A stretch of DNA of 64,000 nucleotides from Cloeon dipterum (GCF_949628265.1 NC_088786.1:8246001-8310000); one strand, 5' to 3'. Numbered from the stretch's first letter, positions 47,864 through 61,070 are shown. The notes: generated by a model not told the origin, from the sequence alone. Made by a program: numbers and translations.

Positions 47864-50243
47864 TGTGGCTCAACTTTATGGAGAATTTTCACCTAAAAAT
47901 AAGTATAATTAATATATCTTCATTAACAGTTTTTAGAATATTTTTGAAGGATATTTAAATTAGAAGACTTACCTTTGAAATAAGTCACAGAAATTTTTGA
48001 AAAAGCTTCTAATCGTTGCTCTATGCAGTGGTGCGTGCTTGATGTTGTCAAGAAATGACTCTGAAATACAACCATCATCATGCTATATATTCGATGGGGG
48101 TCAAAGTCTGCGCTGCGTTGTTTGCATTTCCTTGTTTAAATAACAAATATTAGATTACATTCAATGAATAGCTTACTTAATAACAAAGGAACAACTAATT
48201 TCACGATGCATTCATTGAATGTACTTTTTTCAATGTTATCTGTTATCTTGAAATATCTCGCCACATTTGTGCGGGATTATGTAATGAAGTTAAATATCAA
48301 TAACAAATATATTTATGTCATCGCGTCACTGAGCGCGGCTGCTTAAAAAATTAGGCGAAATGTCGGAGGAAAATCAGTCTCTTCTGTAGAATATGCAGCA
48401 TTTTTGACAAAATTGTTATTTTTACTGGTTTGACGGAACAGTTCTGGAAAACTTTGATTCAGTTCATTCTCTACCCCGTTCTGTAATTTAAAAAAAACTG
48501 ATGTACACTCGTGCTTTCGATTCCTCTCTATATATGCCAGCCCAATCGAGCTGCTGACACCAAATTTGATTATTCTACCACATTCTTATCCTTGGAAAAT
48601 AAGAAAGAAAAACACACGCAGGTATGTTTTAAATTTGATAATTATTTCTTTTGGTTTTTTTTTATGTTTTGAGTTCTACGCGACGGTAACGCGAGATGCA
48701 TAACCAAAAGGGGTGTTTTTCACAGCAGTCGCGATTTTTTACTCATTATAAGACTTTGTGCCGTTTAGTTGCATGCCATCGGAAATTGTAGAAGGGTCAA
48801 CAAGTGCCATTTTTTCGAATTTCTGCAACACAGCGAACCAGAAAATAATATTATTAGTGCTCTCCGACCTCTTAACTTACAGCTTGCAGGACTGGAACGG
48901 CTTCTGACGTGCCAAGCAAACTCGCTGACGACGCGGCTCTTATTCGTTTTCGTGGCGACTGTTTATCTCGATCATTAATTACTTATTCCCAATTCTCTCT
49001 AATTCGCTCAGCGGCCAGAAAGGCCCGTAACCAATTGGTAAATTCCAGAGCCAATTTTAGATTATTCAACGTCGAGAGCCACGCGAGGCCACAAGCTGAG
49101 AATAATCAGGATATGCCATGGTTATATTATTAAAAAATTTCAAGTGCTTAAAAATGCAGGAAAGGCTGCTCCTCAGTGAGCCTTTAATTAATGGTGGAAT
49201 ATTCAGATTACTTTGTCGTTTTTTTAATTATGCTGTTGATCAAGAAGTATAGGACAAAACTAGGGAAACAGCGCAAATTAAGCTTTTAGAAATTAAGTTG
49301 AGTTTGGTTTTTTTCATGGTGACTCTAACAGAGAGAAAAAGACTTTGATCGCGAAATTGGCCGTAAATTACGTTACTTCTGAGGTTCAAGTTAGCGCGGG
49401 CGAGAATCGAAATAAAAAAGAAAATTCTTACTGTGATTGGCAGGCAATAGAAGGTGCAGGAGATGATGCTCGGCAGCGGTCAGAAAACCATCTATCTGCT
49501 CTCGGAGCCGGCAAAATCCACCTCGAAGGCTGGGGGGGGGGGGGTGTGTTTCGTGCCAGTCAGTGATTGGAAAACAAAATTTTAGGGGGTGGAAGACGCC
49601 AAAACTACTTTAAGTTAAACAGTGCTCGCTTGTCGTTTGGGGAAAAATTAAGAAAGGCCAGTTTACATTAAACCGGTGGTTATTAGGTAGCGCCTTGGGT
49701 CTGCAGGCACGCGTTGTGGCAGATGAGGCTGAGGAGTTTTACGACAGTTATAGAAGAAAGAGCGCAGAGAGCAGGTTTACTGATCACAAATTTAAACTAT
49801 GATTTTAAGTTTATATGGAAAAACAATCCCTGATTCAAAAATAAACTGTCACATTGTAAGATTTTAATTAATAAAAAATAAAATTGCTTAAGAGATATGA
49901 CTGATAAGTTTTATATAAATTTGCACTATTATAATTACAGGTTTAGTCTTTAGTCTTCTTGAATTTTTCCACATTAACTCTATCTTTTTGTTGCGTATGT
50001 AGCAACATAATTTTTATTTTTAGCATCATGACATATTCAATAATCACTTGAGCTATTGAGCACGGAGAACAGTCTCGATGCTTACCTATTATACATATTA
50101 AAATATATAGGAGGGCCATACATGACATGATTTAGGGAAATATTCTAACTAATTTATTAATAACAAAGCCCGCGGGACTTCAACGATTTAAAATTATGAA
50201 TATTTAAAAAAAAACCTTGGAGGTAAATTTCACCCCTAATTAA
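47864..50243. other. Long gene-free stretch with a lone promoter/exon candidate and a G13 tract
   Basis: No coding gene is supported. A TATATAT at 48529-48535, then a possible start near 48560 and a strong CAG|GTATGT donor at 48621, look like a plus-strand first exon, perhaps of a non-coding RNA, but I found no matching coding exon. A run of 13 G lies at 49532-49544. The 48750-49560 part is somewhat richer in GC than its surroundings. Confidence 0.4.
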
Positions 50244-53200
50244 CTATCCCAGCGAGCATCTGTCGACGGGGTTCATCGTAGAGCCTTTTGGACATTGCCA
50301 CGCGTAAGAAAACTCGTTCATTTTTGAAAGGGCACCATTTACTCTTGCTCGGCTGGAGCGATGACCCTCTGAACTCCACTGCTCCATTCCGGAATGAAAC
50401 TCATTCGAACAGTGCATCTAAAAACAGAAGATATTTTTGGATCACAAAAACCATAATTTATTATATTTTTGGGAAGCATGAAATCTTATTTTAAAAAAAC
50501 ATTGCTTGTTTCTTTTGAGAGAAATTAAACATACAAAAAATGCAAAACATCTAATAAAAGCAAACCAAACAAGAAAATCCTCGAGTAAAATATTAGAAAA
50601 AAATCAAAGACAGTTTGCAGCTATGCTCTCACTGATTCTGCTCCCTTTTGTAATTTAAATTTTCCCCTGAGACCCAGCTTTTCACCCAAGAGCTGCCGAC
50701 TTACGCTAGCGTAACCAAGGAAGAAGAGTTGATTGTTGAGAATGTCATAAAAACCCGGTAATTCAGGCTCTGGATCTGGTCTAGCAATGACCGTTTGCGA
50801 GAACACGAAAAGAAGACTACACTGAAAACAAAAATTTTAAGTTTTTATCAGTGAAAATTTGTTTTCCTTCAATGCCAACTTAATTTTACGTAATATGTGA
50901 GGCTTACGCTCTTTTGGCTGTGTTTAAAACTTTTCTACAAATTTATTTCTTTGTTCCACTTACCTTATAATGATTGAATTTCCTAACCAAGTAATTGCGG
51001 CTTGTTTCGATTATTCCATAATCTGCTGAATAAAATACTCCGTAATCGGATTCACGGGAGCAATACTGTTCCCAAGCTTTTCCAAAAGCAGGGTTGGTTA
51101 AATTGAATTTCAGTTGATCGTAGGCGTGCAGTGCCTCACGCAAACCAACATTGTCTGTTATGCTATCGTCCTGACATTTAATCCCATTCACCTGATTTAA
51201 ACGTAAAGTGAAAACATAAATATGAATAAATAAATTCTATACAGGTTTTTTTCGACGCATCAAAAATTCTCAAAGCAATTGGTGTTGTGAGGGATACAAT
51301 TATTAATATGAAATGCTTTTCTAATATTTGAAGTGCCTTTTCTTAATAATATTTTGAAAAACAGATTGAATTAACAGATCTCAGTTTTAGACCTCATGAA
51401 ATTACTGTATTGTTTTTTTTCGTGAAGACTTAAAATGTATAAATCAGTGTCAAAAAATAAATATTTAATAGTCTCTCACCGGCACATTTCCCCTGCTGTT
51501 CTGATGAAAGATGAACATCCTGCAGTTGTTGTATTCCATCAGCGTCTTTTGGGACCACCTGTGCCTGAGGCTTCCAAACCGGGTATACTGACGTCCGATG
51601 TCGTCAAGTGCATGAGTAAAGGCATTACCAATCAGAGCGCCAACTGAACCGTACCTCAAAGCACTGCGAGTGCACAACGAGATTAAGTCCAAAATTTTAA
51701 TGACTGGATTAGGACAGGGAAGACTTGTTGTATTTTTAATCAAAAATGCAATAAGCTCCTTCTCGATAAAATTAAATATGATAAATTAATTTATATTTGA
51801 TTTAGGAGTGAGGAACGTTTTTGTAGTGTTTCATTCACCAAACAGCATCAAAATTTACGGAAGGAATAAATTAAGGAGAATACTCACTTGAGGGCGAAAT
51901 CGTTAAACGGAGCTTCCAAAATACCAGCAGGAACCACTGGAAATCATTAGAAACATTTGAGTTGTGGTTAATTTTAGATTTATAATTTTATTCCTCTCTC
52001 ACCAATTGAATTAGTTTCTCGATCGTAAAAGACATCAGTCGTGTGTGGATTGAAATCAATATTATCGTTCATTGGCATCGTCATAGGTCTCAATTTTTTA
52101 TCTTCCAAAGCGGAAAGGGTTTTTAAGTGGGACTGGAACATGTCCGCACTAAACACGTCAAACTGAAAGTATTAAATTAATTCAATATTATTTAAGTCTT
52201 CTAGTCTTCTGCTGATAAAAAAGTACCTCTGCATAGTATTTTTCTAATTCGCCGGGAACCAACAACCAGTCTGGATATCCGATGACAAATTTAATGGCGT
52301 AGATTTTTTCTAAAGCTAATTTTTTCGTGGCATCGTCCATCCAATTAAGTTCAAACAGAGTGTTTTTAAACGCCTCAAAAAGAGATTTCGCCATCGTCTA
52401 CAAAATTTTTACTATTCTTACCACAAGGTTAACGCTTTAATTTACGGTATTTACGTTTTTACGTCCTTCGTTAAAATATTTTTTGACGTAAACGAAGCCA
52501 ACAGCCATCCCGTAAGCCTTGTCGACCTTTTGCGCGCACACCTTCCACCTCGGGGTTGTGTCACGGATGCCGCTCACCTTCTGCCACAATTTTTGCTGCC
52601 TTTCACGAAACTCACTCGTAGCGTGAGGTGCCAGAGACGAGAATACTCGCCACCACACGTACAGTTCTGAATTATTAAACATAAATGTTAAGATTTTAGG
52701 TTCAAATTGCTAATACCAATTGTGGCAGGATCAGTGATCTGCAGCAGTTGCGACCAATTCTCAAAGAAAAGCTGGTTCTGCACGAAGACAAGCAAGTCAT
52801 TAGGCCCCTTACGGTGGAAATCGTAGCCATCAAACACGTTATTAAGATAATCACTCCAAACAAACTGTTAGAATAAAGTATTTTATTCCATTTTTTTCGG
52901 AATTTTGTGTTTGCTTACTCTGCTTGCGTTGTTAATGGGAATGTTACGGTCAGTGAGATTCTGCAGATCAGCAAGGGTCATTTGCTGGTCCTGTACAACA
53001 TCAGGGCTTTGCATCAGGATCCACAGCTCCCTGTGAAAGGTGTGCAAATCGCTGGCCATTCGCTTTGCGTCCACCTCTTTGCCTAAAAGCTATTGCAAAC
53101 AGTTTAAAGAGTTAAGCCTGTCAACTGTTTCATTCAAAATTTTGTTTTACGAGCAGTTCAATGTAGTCCGCGATAAAATCTTCAATCAGGTCCCATCTCT

Positions 53201-54363
53201 TCATCTCGGGCAAATCGTTGAAATTTCCTTGGCGAACCTTCAAATTTTGTAATTTAAATATCTGTGAGTTTCATTATTAGCTAACCGCAACAGGACAATT
53301 TTTAACTGAAGAAATTTATTTCTAGTTTCAATCAGAAATGGCAATGGGTTGGGACAACACAAAAAATAGATTTCTATTTTTAAAACATTCATTTGGTGGT
53401 TTCATGCCTGTAATGCGTGTTTATGGGGTTGGAACGGATGCCACGCTACTTATTCCAAGTAGAAGAAAATGCTGTCGCCCAACAGCCTTTCCGCCTGTGC
53501 GACAGCCCCTTGCCACGAGAACCGATTTTCTTTATCTTGCGATGGCACTTCTGGCAGACCCAGCGAGCGCAGCACTTTAAAAATCGGCTCCAAGCTTTTT
53601 TTCTCCGATTCATCTTTAACAACAAAACAATTTATTTACATTACGAAAATGCTCTCGAATTTCATAAAAAATAGCAAATTTTTGTAATATATATTCACCT
53701 TCTTCCATGCAGACTCTGTACAACTGCCTCGCCTTCTTTACTGGCAGTATCTTTGAATACTCGTCATTGGCCTCCAGAATTTCTGTAAATTAAAATGTAA
53801 TCAAAATCCCCTCAGAGAGCAGTGTATCCATTAGTATATTTAACCTCTGATTTTAAACAAGTTTTTATCATCGATTAACTGAAACTGGTCCACGTGCGAG
53901 GCACCGTTGGAAATCGAATGCTTCTCGATCCATCCACCACACGCGTACTCGTAAAAATCGTCGCACGGGTCGACGCTCTTGTTGATTTGCGAGAGAAGTT
54001 TTGAGCCTAGACAAAGATCAAAATTTAACCAAATTTTCGTGTAAAGCATTTCGATTTAATCTTTAACTTGTGGTGAAGCAACCACTGGTAATGCATTTTT
54101 CAGAATCATCATCTGTTCGAAAATCAGGTAATATGAAGGTGCTCATCGCCAGGCAAAGAGTAATCACAGAAAACAACAGATATGCTATTTCAATATACTT
54201 TCTGTAAATTAAAATATGTTGGTTTTACAGGCTGTAATCTGTACCAGCCGACTTACTGTATTTTACGTTGTGGCCGTGAGCCACTATTGAAGAACTGTAT
54301 AAGACACAAAAAATGATAAATTTCTGATTGCGAACTACGGCTATTTTTGGCACTTACGATCAT
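50244..54363 (-). CDS. M13 (neprilysin-like) pseudo-peptidase A, with in-frame stop
   Basis: Seventeen exons in phase; the main ones are 54294-54257, 54201-54068, 54006-53845, 53782-53699, 53613-53408, 53237-53151, 53089-52919, 52864-52717, 52666-52455, 52397-52227, 52162-52003, 51936-51888, 51663-51480, 51191-50964, 50821-50705 and 50417-50244. A 6-nt first exon holds only Met-Ile. The protein is type II: short cytoplasmic start, membrane helix (IEIAYLLFSVITLCLA), then the M13 ectodomain (DPCDDFYEYACGGW, ELYVWWRVF, VVPAGILEAPF). The zinc motif HExxH reads NAFTH and the ENxxD segment reads DSITD, so it should be inactive. The C-terminus ends CSLG rather than the family's C-x-x-W. The exon at 53613-53408 contains TAA at 53450-53452 although exon phases and downstream similarity continue, and its donor would be GC. 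It is a pseudogene candidate, or needs a splice or read-through I cannot see. Confidence 0.88.
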
Positions 54364-55688
54364 GGTTTGCTAACGAAATAAATGCTCGGTTATCTTCTAA
54401 ACTCGACAATGTTAAACTAGACTTAACGACTTATAAAGGGCTGAACGTATATAAATAAAGTCATTTAAAAAGGAAAAAATATTTTTCCTGTTAAGCATGT
54501 AATTTGAACTTGGCTAACATGTGTATAAGCGATATGGGATTGATAAGAAAATGTCATTAGAGTGCAGCAAAACAGAGAGCTAGCAATTTTAAAGTATCTT
54601 ATCAATCCTCTCTTCTCTCTTTGTGTAAAAACTGGACAGATTGATTTGATTAGCCAATGTCTTCTTTGACATGATAAGTGCAGCTAAAAAGTATTTAAAC
54701 TTGGTCTAAACATGATAAAATGGAATTTGGAAACTTTCATTCCATATTAGTTAAGGCATTTATTTGATAATTATTTTATGGAAAATATTGCAAAAAAGTT
54801 GCCAGACCGAGATTTAATTTTAAAATAATTTTAGATAATCAGCTTTATAACGCATTAATTAACTCAATTAGATTTGTGGTTTGCGAGCTGCCTTGTAAGC
54901 GACTAAATTCTAAAAGGCATACGGTTGAAGGGTTCACGGAAGAGCTCTGGAGATGTTCTAAGATGAATTCCGAGGAAAAATATTGTTGTTTCGGTAGACT
55001 TCTCATGCGGCTGTTATGTTTTTTAATAATTATAATTATAATTCAAGGTTATTATTCGCTTGTATTTTGTTATTTTTAATAAAAAATATGTTCAATTCTA
55101 AAATGAAAAGGTAAATTGTTGCTATTTTAATTAAAAATGAATCGCATATCATTTTATAAAGTGGAAAACACATTAATATTTTTTATCAAAATGCAGCGCC
55201 TGCAGTCTGCAGAACATCGAAGTTATGCAGCCTGCAAAGCTCTATCTACAAACGGCACGCTATGAGAAAGATATCCTTTGATATTTTTTTCAGGTCAGAA
55301 ATTGTTTTTCAAAATTTGAAAGTACTTAAAATTTTATTTAACTTTTGCAAACATAGGACGTACATATATGTGGTACGTGGTTTAAAAACTATTTTTTCAT
55401 TATATACTCGATCGGTTGAGAAAACATACTGGTTTTAACTTATCTTGGCACAATGTCAGCTTTTGGAATACTTATTTCTTGCTGTGAAATAATTTTTTAA
55501 TTTTTTCACGAAAGGAGTTCATGTGCATTTTTGCAAATAGGAAATTGTATAAAAAAAGAATTAAAATGAAAATAAAAAACAAGAGATTTATTTGTAGCAA
55601 AAATATCTTTCACATAACAGGTTATTTTTATTTCTGCCACACAGATTCAATATTGGCAAGGCAGATGTTATTAAACGACTGATTAAGT
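54364..55688. other. Spacer between tandem M13 genes; promoter of gene A
   Basis: TTTATAAG at 54429-54436, read on the minus strand, lies about 70 nt upstream of the gene A start codon and is a plausible TATA box. Towards 55600-55688 lies the 3' UTR of gene B. No gene in between. Confidence 0.45.
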
Positions 55689-58600
55689 TTACCACAGCGT
55701 ACACTTGACGACAGGGTTCATTTTCGAGCCTGCACGACAATTCCACAGGTCGGAAAACTCTCCCATATTGGAGACGGTGTTGATCACCCTAAGCCGATTA
55801 TGACTGTTTTCAGTTGATTTATATTCGCGAGAGCAGAACATCTGCAAAAACATTGATTTTTACAAGTGAATATTCAGAATGCTTTAAATATGTGTTGTTA
55901 AACACAATTCTTTACTTACGTTGGCGAATGCCAGGAAGAATAGATGTTCCTCGGAATGCTGTTCAAGAGCTGGAAATGCGACATTTCTAGCGACAATCAT
56001 TTCATCCAGTTTGTATTGGAGGTTTTTGAACGCCTTCAGGGCTTCCCGCAGACCGTCAACGCCTGCCACATTCTTAGCCTGTGCGGACTTTCCAATCAAC
56101 TTAATTAGAATTTTGCTATTATTCTCCCAAACATAAAAAGCTTTTCAGTTTTGAACCTCTGCTAAGCACACTCCGTGGGCTATGAGCACCACCGAGCGGA
56201 AAACATGGGGCCTAAAGGCCGCAAAGGAGCTTAGGCCTTAGTGGCCATCGTTTCACCCCCGCACCGAGGTCATTTATATTGAAATGCCAGAAATTTGTCT
56301 CTAAAAGCTGCGAAAACCCAGCAGCAATTATTGGCGAGTCGGCGCCGGTGCGCCTCCCAGCCCGTTAAGCTATTTGAGCATTTCGAGCTTACAAAAAAAG
56401 TTTTAAAAGGATTTTTGTCTCTCACCGAAAATTTTCCTCTTGGCAGTTCTCTGTTGAAACCATTTTGCTGGTCTACTGGACACCAAGAGCGCTCATTGTA
56501 TGCGGTCAGAGTTTCTTCAGACCACGACTGATTCAGGTTACCGTTGAGATCGTATTGCCGGCCAATGTTGTCTATTGCGTGAATGTATTGTTGAGCAATG
56601 AGCGCACCGATCGCTCCGTAGTTCAAAGCGCTAATAAAAATAAAACAGTTGATTTTAAACTTTAAATCGTGAAACCTTTTTACATACTCGAGTCCAAGGT
56701 TGTAAAACGGATGTTGCAAGATGGCAGCTGGGAGAGCTGGAATTAGGAAATAAATTAAGGATTTCTGAAATTTTTGCTATTTTCTTATCTTACTTATTAA
56801 ATTTGTTTCCTCGTTGTAAAAAACGTTCACGTCAGTCGGGGGGCTGAAGAAATTTTTTCTGTTCCTTTGAGTTATTTCACTCAACAAGCGCAATTTGTGC
56901 TCCTCAAAAGCGGCAAGAAGTTGCAAATTGGCCTCGAAGAAACCCTTATTGAGTATTTCAATGTTCATCCGCTGAATTTTAAAGATAATTTTTGCTTTTA
57001 TTTTTCCATATTTTTACTTAGAAATCATTAAAACGTACCTCTGCTTCAGGGTAGAATTCATTTTGCTCGCCAGAATTTTGTGGCTCTTTGGGGACACCAA
57101 TGATTATTTCAGTTGCTCTGATTTTATCCAAACTTAGATTGATAGTTTGCTCGTCCATCCAATCCTGCTTCTTCAGAGTATCCTCGATTGCATTGCGAAT
57201 TTCGTCTTTAATTTTGACCACCTGCAAAATATTAAATAAATGCAAATAATTGTTCAAAATATTTCATCCAAACTACAAAAAAATAGTTTCAGATTCACTC
57301 TACCTCATTTTTTATGCTTGCGTCAAAGTGTTTTTGAGTATACGCAGAGCCCATGGTCATTCCGTACGCCTTGTTGACCATTTCTACGCAAGTTTTCCAC
57401 CTGTGAATGACCAAATCGCGGTTGCCACTCATTTTCTGCATGAGTTTTTCCCTCATCTCGCGGAACTCGGTTATTGTGTGCGGCGCCAAGGACGAGAAAA
57501 TTCTCCACCAAATGTAAAGTTCTGTTATATTTAAAAAGTTTGCATGAAATGAGCATGCCGCTAAAATATGGTCCTCACCAATCGTTTCAGGGTTGGTATT
57601 CCGCATAATTTGTGGCCATTGTTCAAAATACTGCCCATTTCTCAAGATTATAGGAGAGTTTTTGTCAAGTTTGTCTTTAAGGCCACTCAAGACGTCATTG
57701 AAGTACTCCAACCAGACAAACTGGTGGTAAAATAAAATTTAACGGAGTGTGTCCTTAAAATTAAATTTAATGTGTATCTCACTGTTGAGGAATTTGAGTT
57801 GGTGATAGTCTGCAGTTGATTAAGAGTTATTTGCTGGAATTGTTTCAGTTGATCCTCCTCTGCATCAGATTTTGTCATAATATCCTTTAGCTGCCTTTGA
57901 AAAGTAAGCAGGTCTTTGGCCATTTGCTTCGAGTTCACCTTAGCTCCTGGAACCTTCAGTCGCAAAATTGAGTGGGAATTCAGAACAGAAAGTATTTATA
58001 ACTAGAAATTACGTGAGATACAAGCAGATCAATGTAGTTGGTAAAGAAATCTTCAACATCTTGTAAACGATCGTCATCTGGAAAATCAGCTCCAAATAAG
58101 CTATTGAAGTTTCCCTGGCGAACCTTTAAAGATAATTTGCTATTATGAATTACCGATAGAAATATTTTACTTACTTGGATGACGTGATTAGAAATGTTCA
58201 ATGGGTGTGGGATGACATCTAACATGAAGAAAATGCTTTCGCCCAGAAATTTCTCCGCCTTCGCGACCGCTTTCTGCCATGAAAAACGCTTTTCAGCCGA
58301 CGGCACATGCGGCAGTCCCATATATTGAACATGTTTTAGAAGCGGTTCGACGCCAATCTTATCCAATTTGTCTGAAATTTTATTTGATAATTTAAAAAAT
58401 AGATTTTACAATGGCTTTTACAGTTGGAAAAAAAGATTTTTGTTAGCTGTTCAAAGTGAAATTAATTGATAAAGAAAATATTGTCTTGCGTTTTTTAACT
58501 TTAAATAGAGCCCTTTTCAGTAGTACACTTATTAGCGATTTTAATATTTAAAAAAATGAATAAGCCCGGAATTTTGTTTTGATATGGTCAAGTAGTATTA

Positions 58601-59803
58601 AAGCTGACGAGGCTCGCAGGGCAAAAACAGGTATGTAAATTGTTCTTCTTTTGCAAAATAAATTCATTTAGAGCCAACCATTCCTTAAAATTTTAAATAT
58701 AGGCAACCACTCGCGGGGTTGTTTCCGTGTTGAGAAAAAAACTAGGCTTCATCCTCGTTGTTTCAATTTCGTCGTTTTAATTCTCCACCAGTTTCAACGT
58801 CATCATGGACGTCCTATTCATGAGGTTATGAAACTGGTTGAGAACTAAAACGACGAAATTGAAACAACGAGAATGAAGCCTGATTTTATTTTTTCTCAAC
58901 TATTCCTTATTTGTTTTGAATGTATGGGAGATGAAACCATTGTTAAATCTAAAATTTTAGATTCAATTACCCAAAATGGTTTCAGTTCCTCTATTTTTCA
59001 TTTAAAAGCTTTCAAATTCAATATTGAACATTAAATTATCAATTTAATTTAATGAAATCAAATAATATTTTCCCCTTTCAAAATATTAAAAACAGCGATA
59101 TCTAAAATAAAGCCATATTTATGATCATTCAGCTTATAAATAATAACAATTGAGATTATTAACCACTCTCTTAATGCTAAAAAACCCTTATTCGTTACCT
59201 TCGTCCATGCACATTCTGTACAATTCTTGTGGCTCTTTTGGCAGCGTTGGATTTCCAGACTCCAGTAACGCTGCAACCAAATTTGTCAATTTATCAAATT
59301 AAATTTAGATCTAGTTTACCTTTGATTTTGTACATTGTAAGTTCAGAGAGTATCTGGAACTCATCGATTCGAGAGGCACCATCTGGGACGAAATTATTTT
59401 TAATCCATCCGCCGCACGAGTACGCGTAAAAATCGTCGCACGGATCTACTTTCGTGTCCATAGATGTGATAAATTTGGCCTCTTTTGAAATGACGAGGAA
59501 AATAAGAAAAGTTGAGTATTAATTAGTGTTTTCCTGAACCTGTATTGATGCAATCCCGGGTCCAACATATTCGCAGTCCTGCGCGCGTCAGAGCGATGCT
59601 GGCTGCGACGTAGACCGCGAAAATAGCCACCGTAATCGCAAACCCCACGGTCATGCAAGTATATCTAAAATGGTTAAAAATATTGAAATTTGGTAGGACT
59701 TGGTTCATTAAAAAAACTGAGGAGAATAGGGGTTTCCATTTTGATTCTAATATATAACTTACTCGCACTTGGCCGTTGATTTTTTATGCTGGGGGTATGG
59801 CAT
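55689..59803 (-). CDS. M13 (neprilysin-like) pseudo-peptidase B
   Basis: Fifteen exons in phase, 725 aa: 59803-59763, 59664-59540, 59481-59320, 59270-59199, 58371-58175, 58123-58022, 57953-57783, 57720-57579, 57521-57304, 57221-57039, 56971-56794, 56736-56688, 56630-56426, 56099-55920, 55841-55689. Layout: a short tail (MPYPQHKKSTAKCE), one membrane helix (VGFAITVAIFAVYVAASIAL), then a full-length M13 ectodomain with DPCDDFYAYSCGGW, ELYIWWRIF, NVFYNEETN (cf. NAYY) and the normal ending KMNPVVKCTLW. The catalytic HExxH reads QQYIH and ENxxD reads KNVAG. Two of the three zinc ligands (the first His and the ENxxD Glu) and both catalytic acids are gone, while the framing residues (ALNYGAIGAL, AIDNIGRQY) remain. 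The open frame and conserved scaffold argue for a kept non-enzymatic role, such as ligand binding. A TATATATA near 59912 may be its TATA box. Confidence 0.93.
58729..58900. repeat. MITE-like inverted repeat in an intron of M13 gene B
   Basis: The ends GTTGAGAAAAAA and TTTTTTCTCAAC are inverted copies. Inside, CTTCATCCTCGTTGTTTC pairs with GAAACAACGAGAATGAAG, and the complementarity continues through the AATTTCGTCG/CGACGAAATT segments, so nearly the whole 172 bp can fold into one hairpin with a short loop. It has no coding capacity. It lies in the intron between exons 59199 and 58371. Confidence 0.75.
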
Positions 59804-61070
59804 CTTTTCGCCTTAATATATACCTTTCAAAGAAAAATCAAATAATTATTGAGCTAGGATCAAATTCACTAACGGGCATGTACTATCAATCCAAAAGCAC
59901 GTATGCCACTATATATAATAGTGTTTTTGCTTTCCCTCAACAGTATATAGTCGCGTGTTTTTATTTCTAGCGCCACCACTGAATGAAAAATATTTTCATA
60001 ACGTTTTCTTGTCAATATTTTTGAACTGCGTCATTTTCGAGTGATATACACAACTGTCCCAAGTGGCAATCGCTCCAAAAGTTTAAACACCATAAAAATT
60101 GCGTAAAGGTGAAGAGTATATGGCATCATTTTCGATGTGATTAAGCTTTAAGTGATCTAAAAATTCTAATATCTTAAAATGAAATAAAAATATATTGTGG
60201 AATTCCTCATTAGAAAAATTTTAAATTGACAACCACGACCTCGACAAAACCTCACAGCACCCAATAAAACGGCAACCTAACATTTCACAGCGAGACAAAT
60301 CAAGCAATACCCTGCGTCTTTTGACGCCTCTGTCCAACTCGTAGCAGCAAAATGAATTTAACCCAAAAATAACAGAAATGGTACGTCCATCCCGTCGCCT
60401 CCATACGCGCAGCCAACCTTTTGGCACTCTGACCACAGCTTCACCACAATTATCCCATATATTAAAGCTATCTCAATTAATGTTATTTATGTATATACGA
60501 ATATGTATTAATTTAGCATCACGACAAGACACCGTTCGTTACTATTTCATCGATTTCTCAAGGCGCGATATCTGCCTACCAGGCAAAAGGCATGTTATAT
60601 TAGGCACAATAATTTCTTATGGTACACGCCGAATCAATTCAATTTGGGCACTTGATTTGTTATTTCCAGTGTGTAAATTACGGTGAAATCCGCCGCCACA
60701 AAATGATCATGTTAATTGCGTGGGCTGTCTGATTCCTATCGCCACTTTATCAGTGGCACGCTGTGCAACAGGCCCGCTTGTCGCAAGTGCAGAACATATA
60801 TTCCAACACTCAGTGCTTTTTGAATGGGGAGTAACATTACACTTTTATTTAGTAACCAATCATGGATTGCGTACCCTGCCAGGTAGTTTACGTGTAGCCT
60901 CAATTTAAAAAGAACAAATAAATGCATATGTATTATGGATTTTTTTTTTAAATAAAATAATCTATTCACATTTACATTTCTATCAATTCTAAAAAATCAA
61001 GAGAATTTTGTATTTCTTCTTGATTTAGAAGAGGGTTTAGATTTTATATTTGTTCATTTCTTCTCTTTGT
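59804..61070. other. Intergenic; no gene recognised
   Basis: Holds the presumed promoter of M13 gene B and, near 61000-61070, the 3' UTR of the small secreted gene. Open frames of 60-100 codons on both strands lack splice or similarity support. Confidence 0.45.

Noticed and set aside
47557-47958. 133-codon plus-strand frame
   Set aside because: Overlaps the minus-strand orphan gene in antisense; the spliced minus-strand model has consistent phases.
49532-49544. Run of 13 G
   Set aside because: A simple homopolymer; no G-quadruplex repeat pattern or linked feature.
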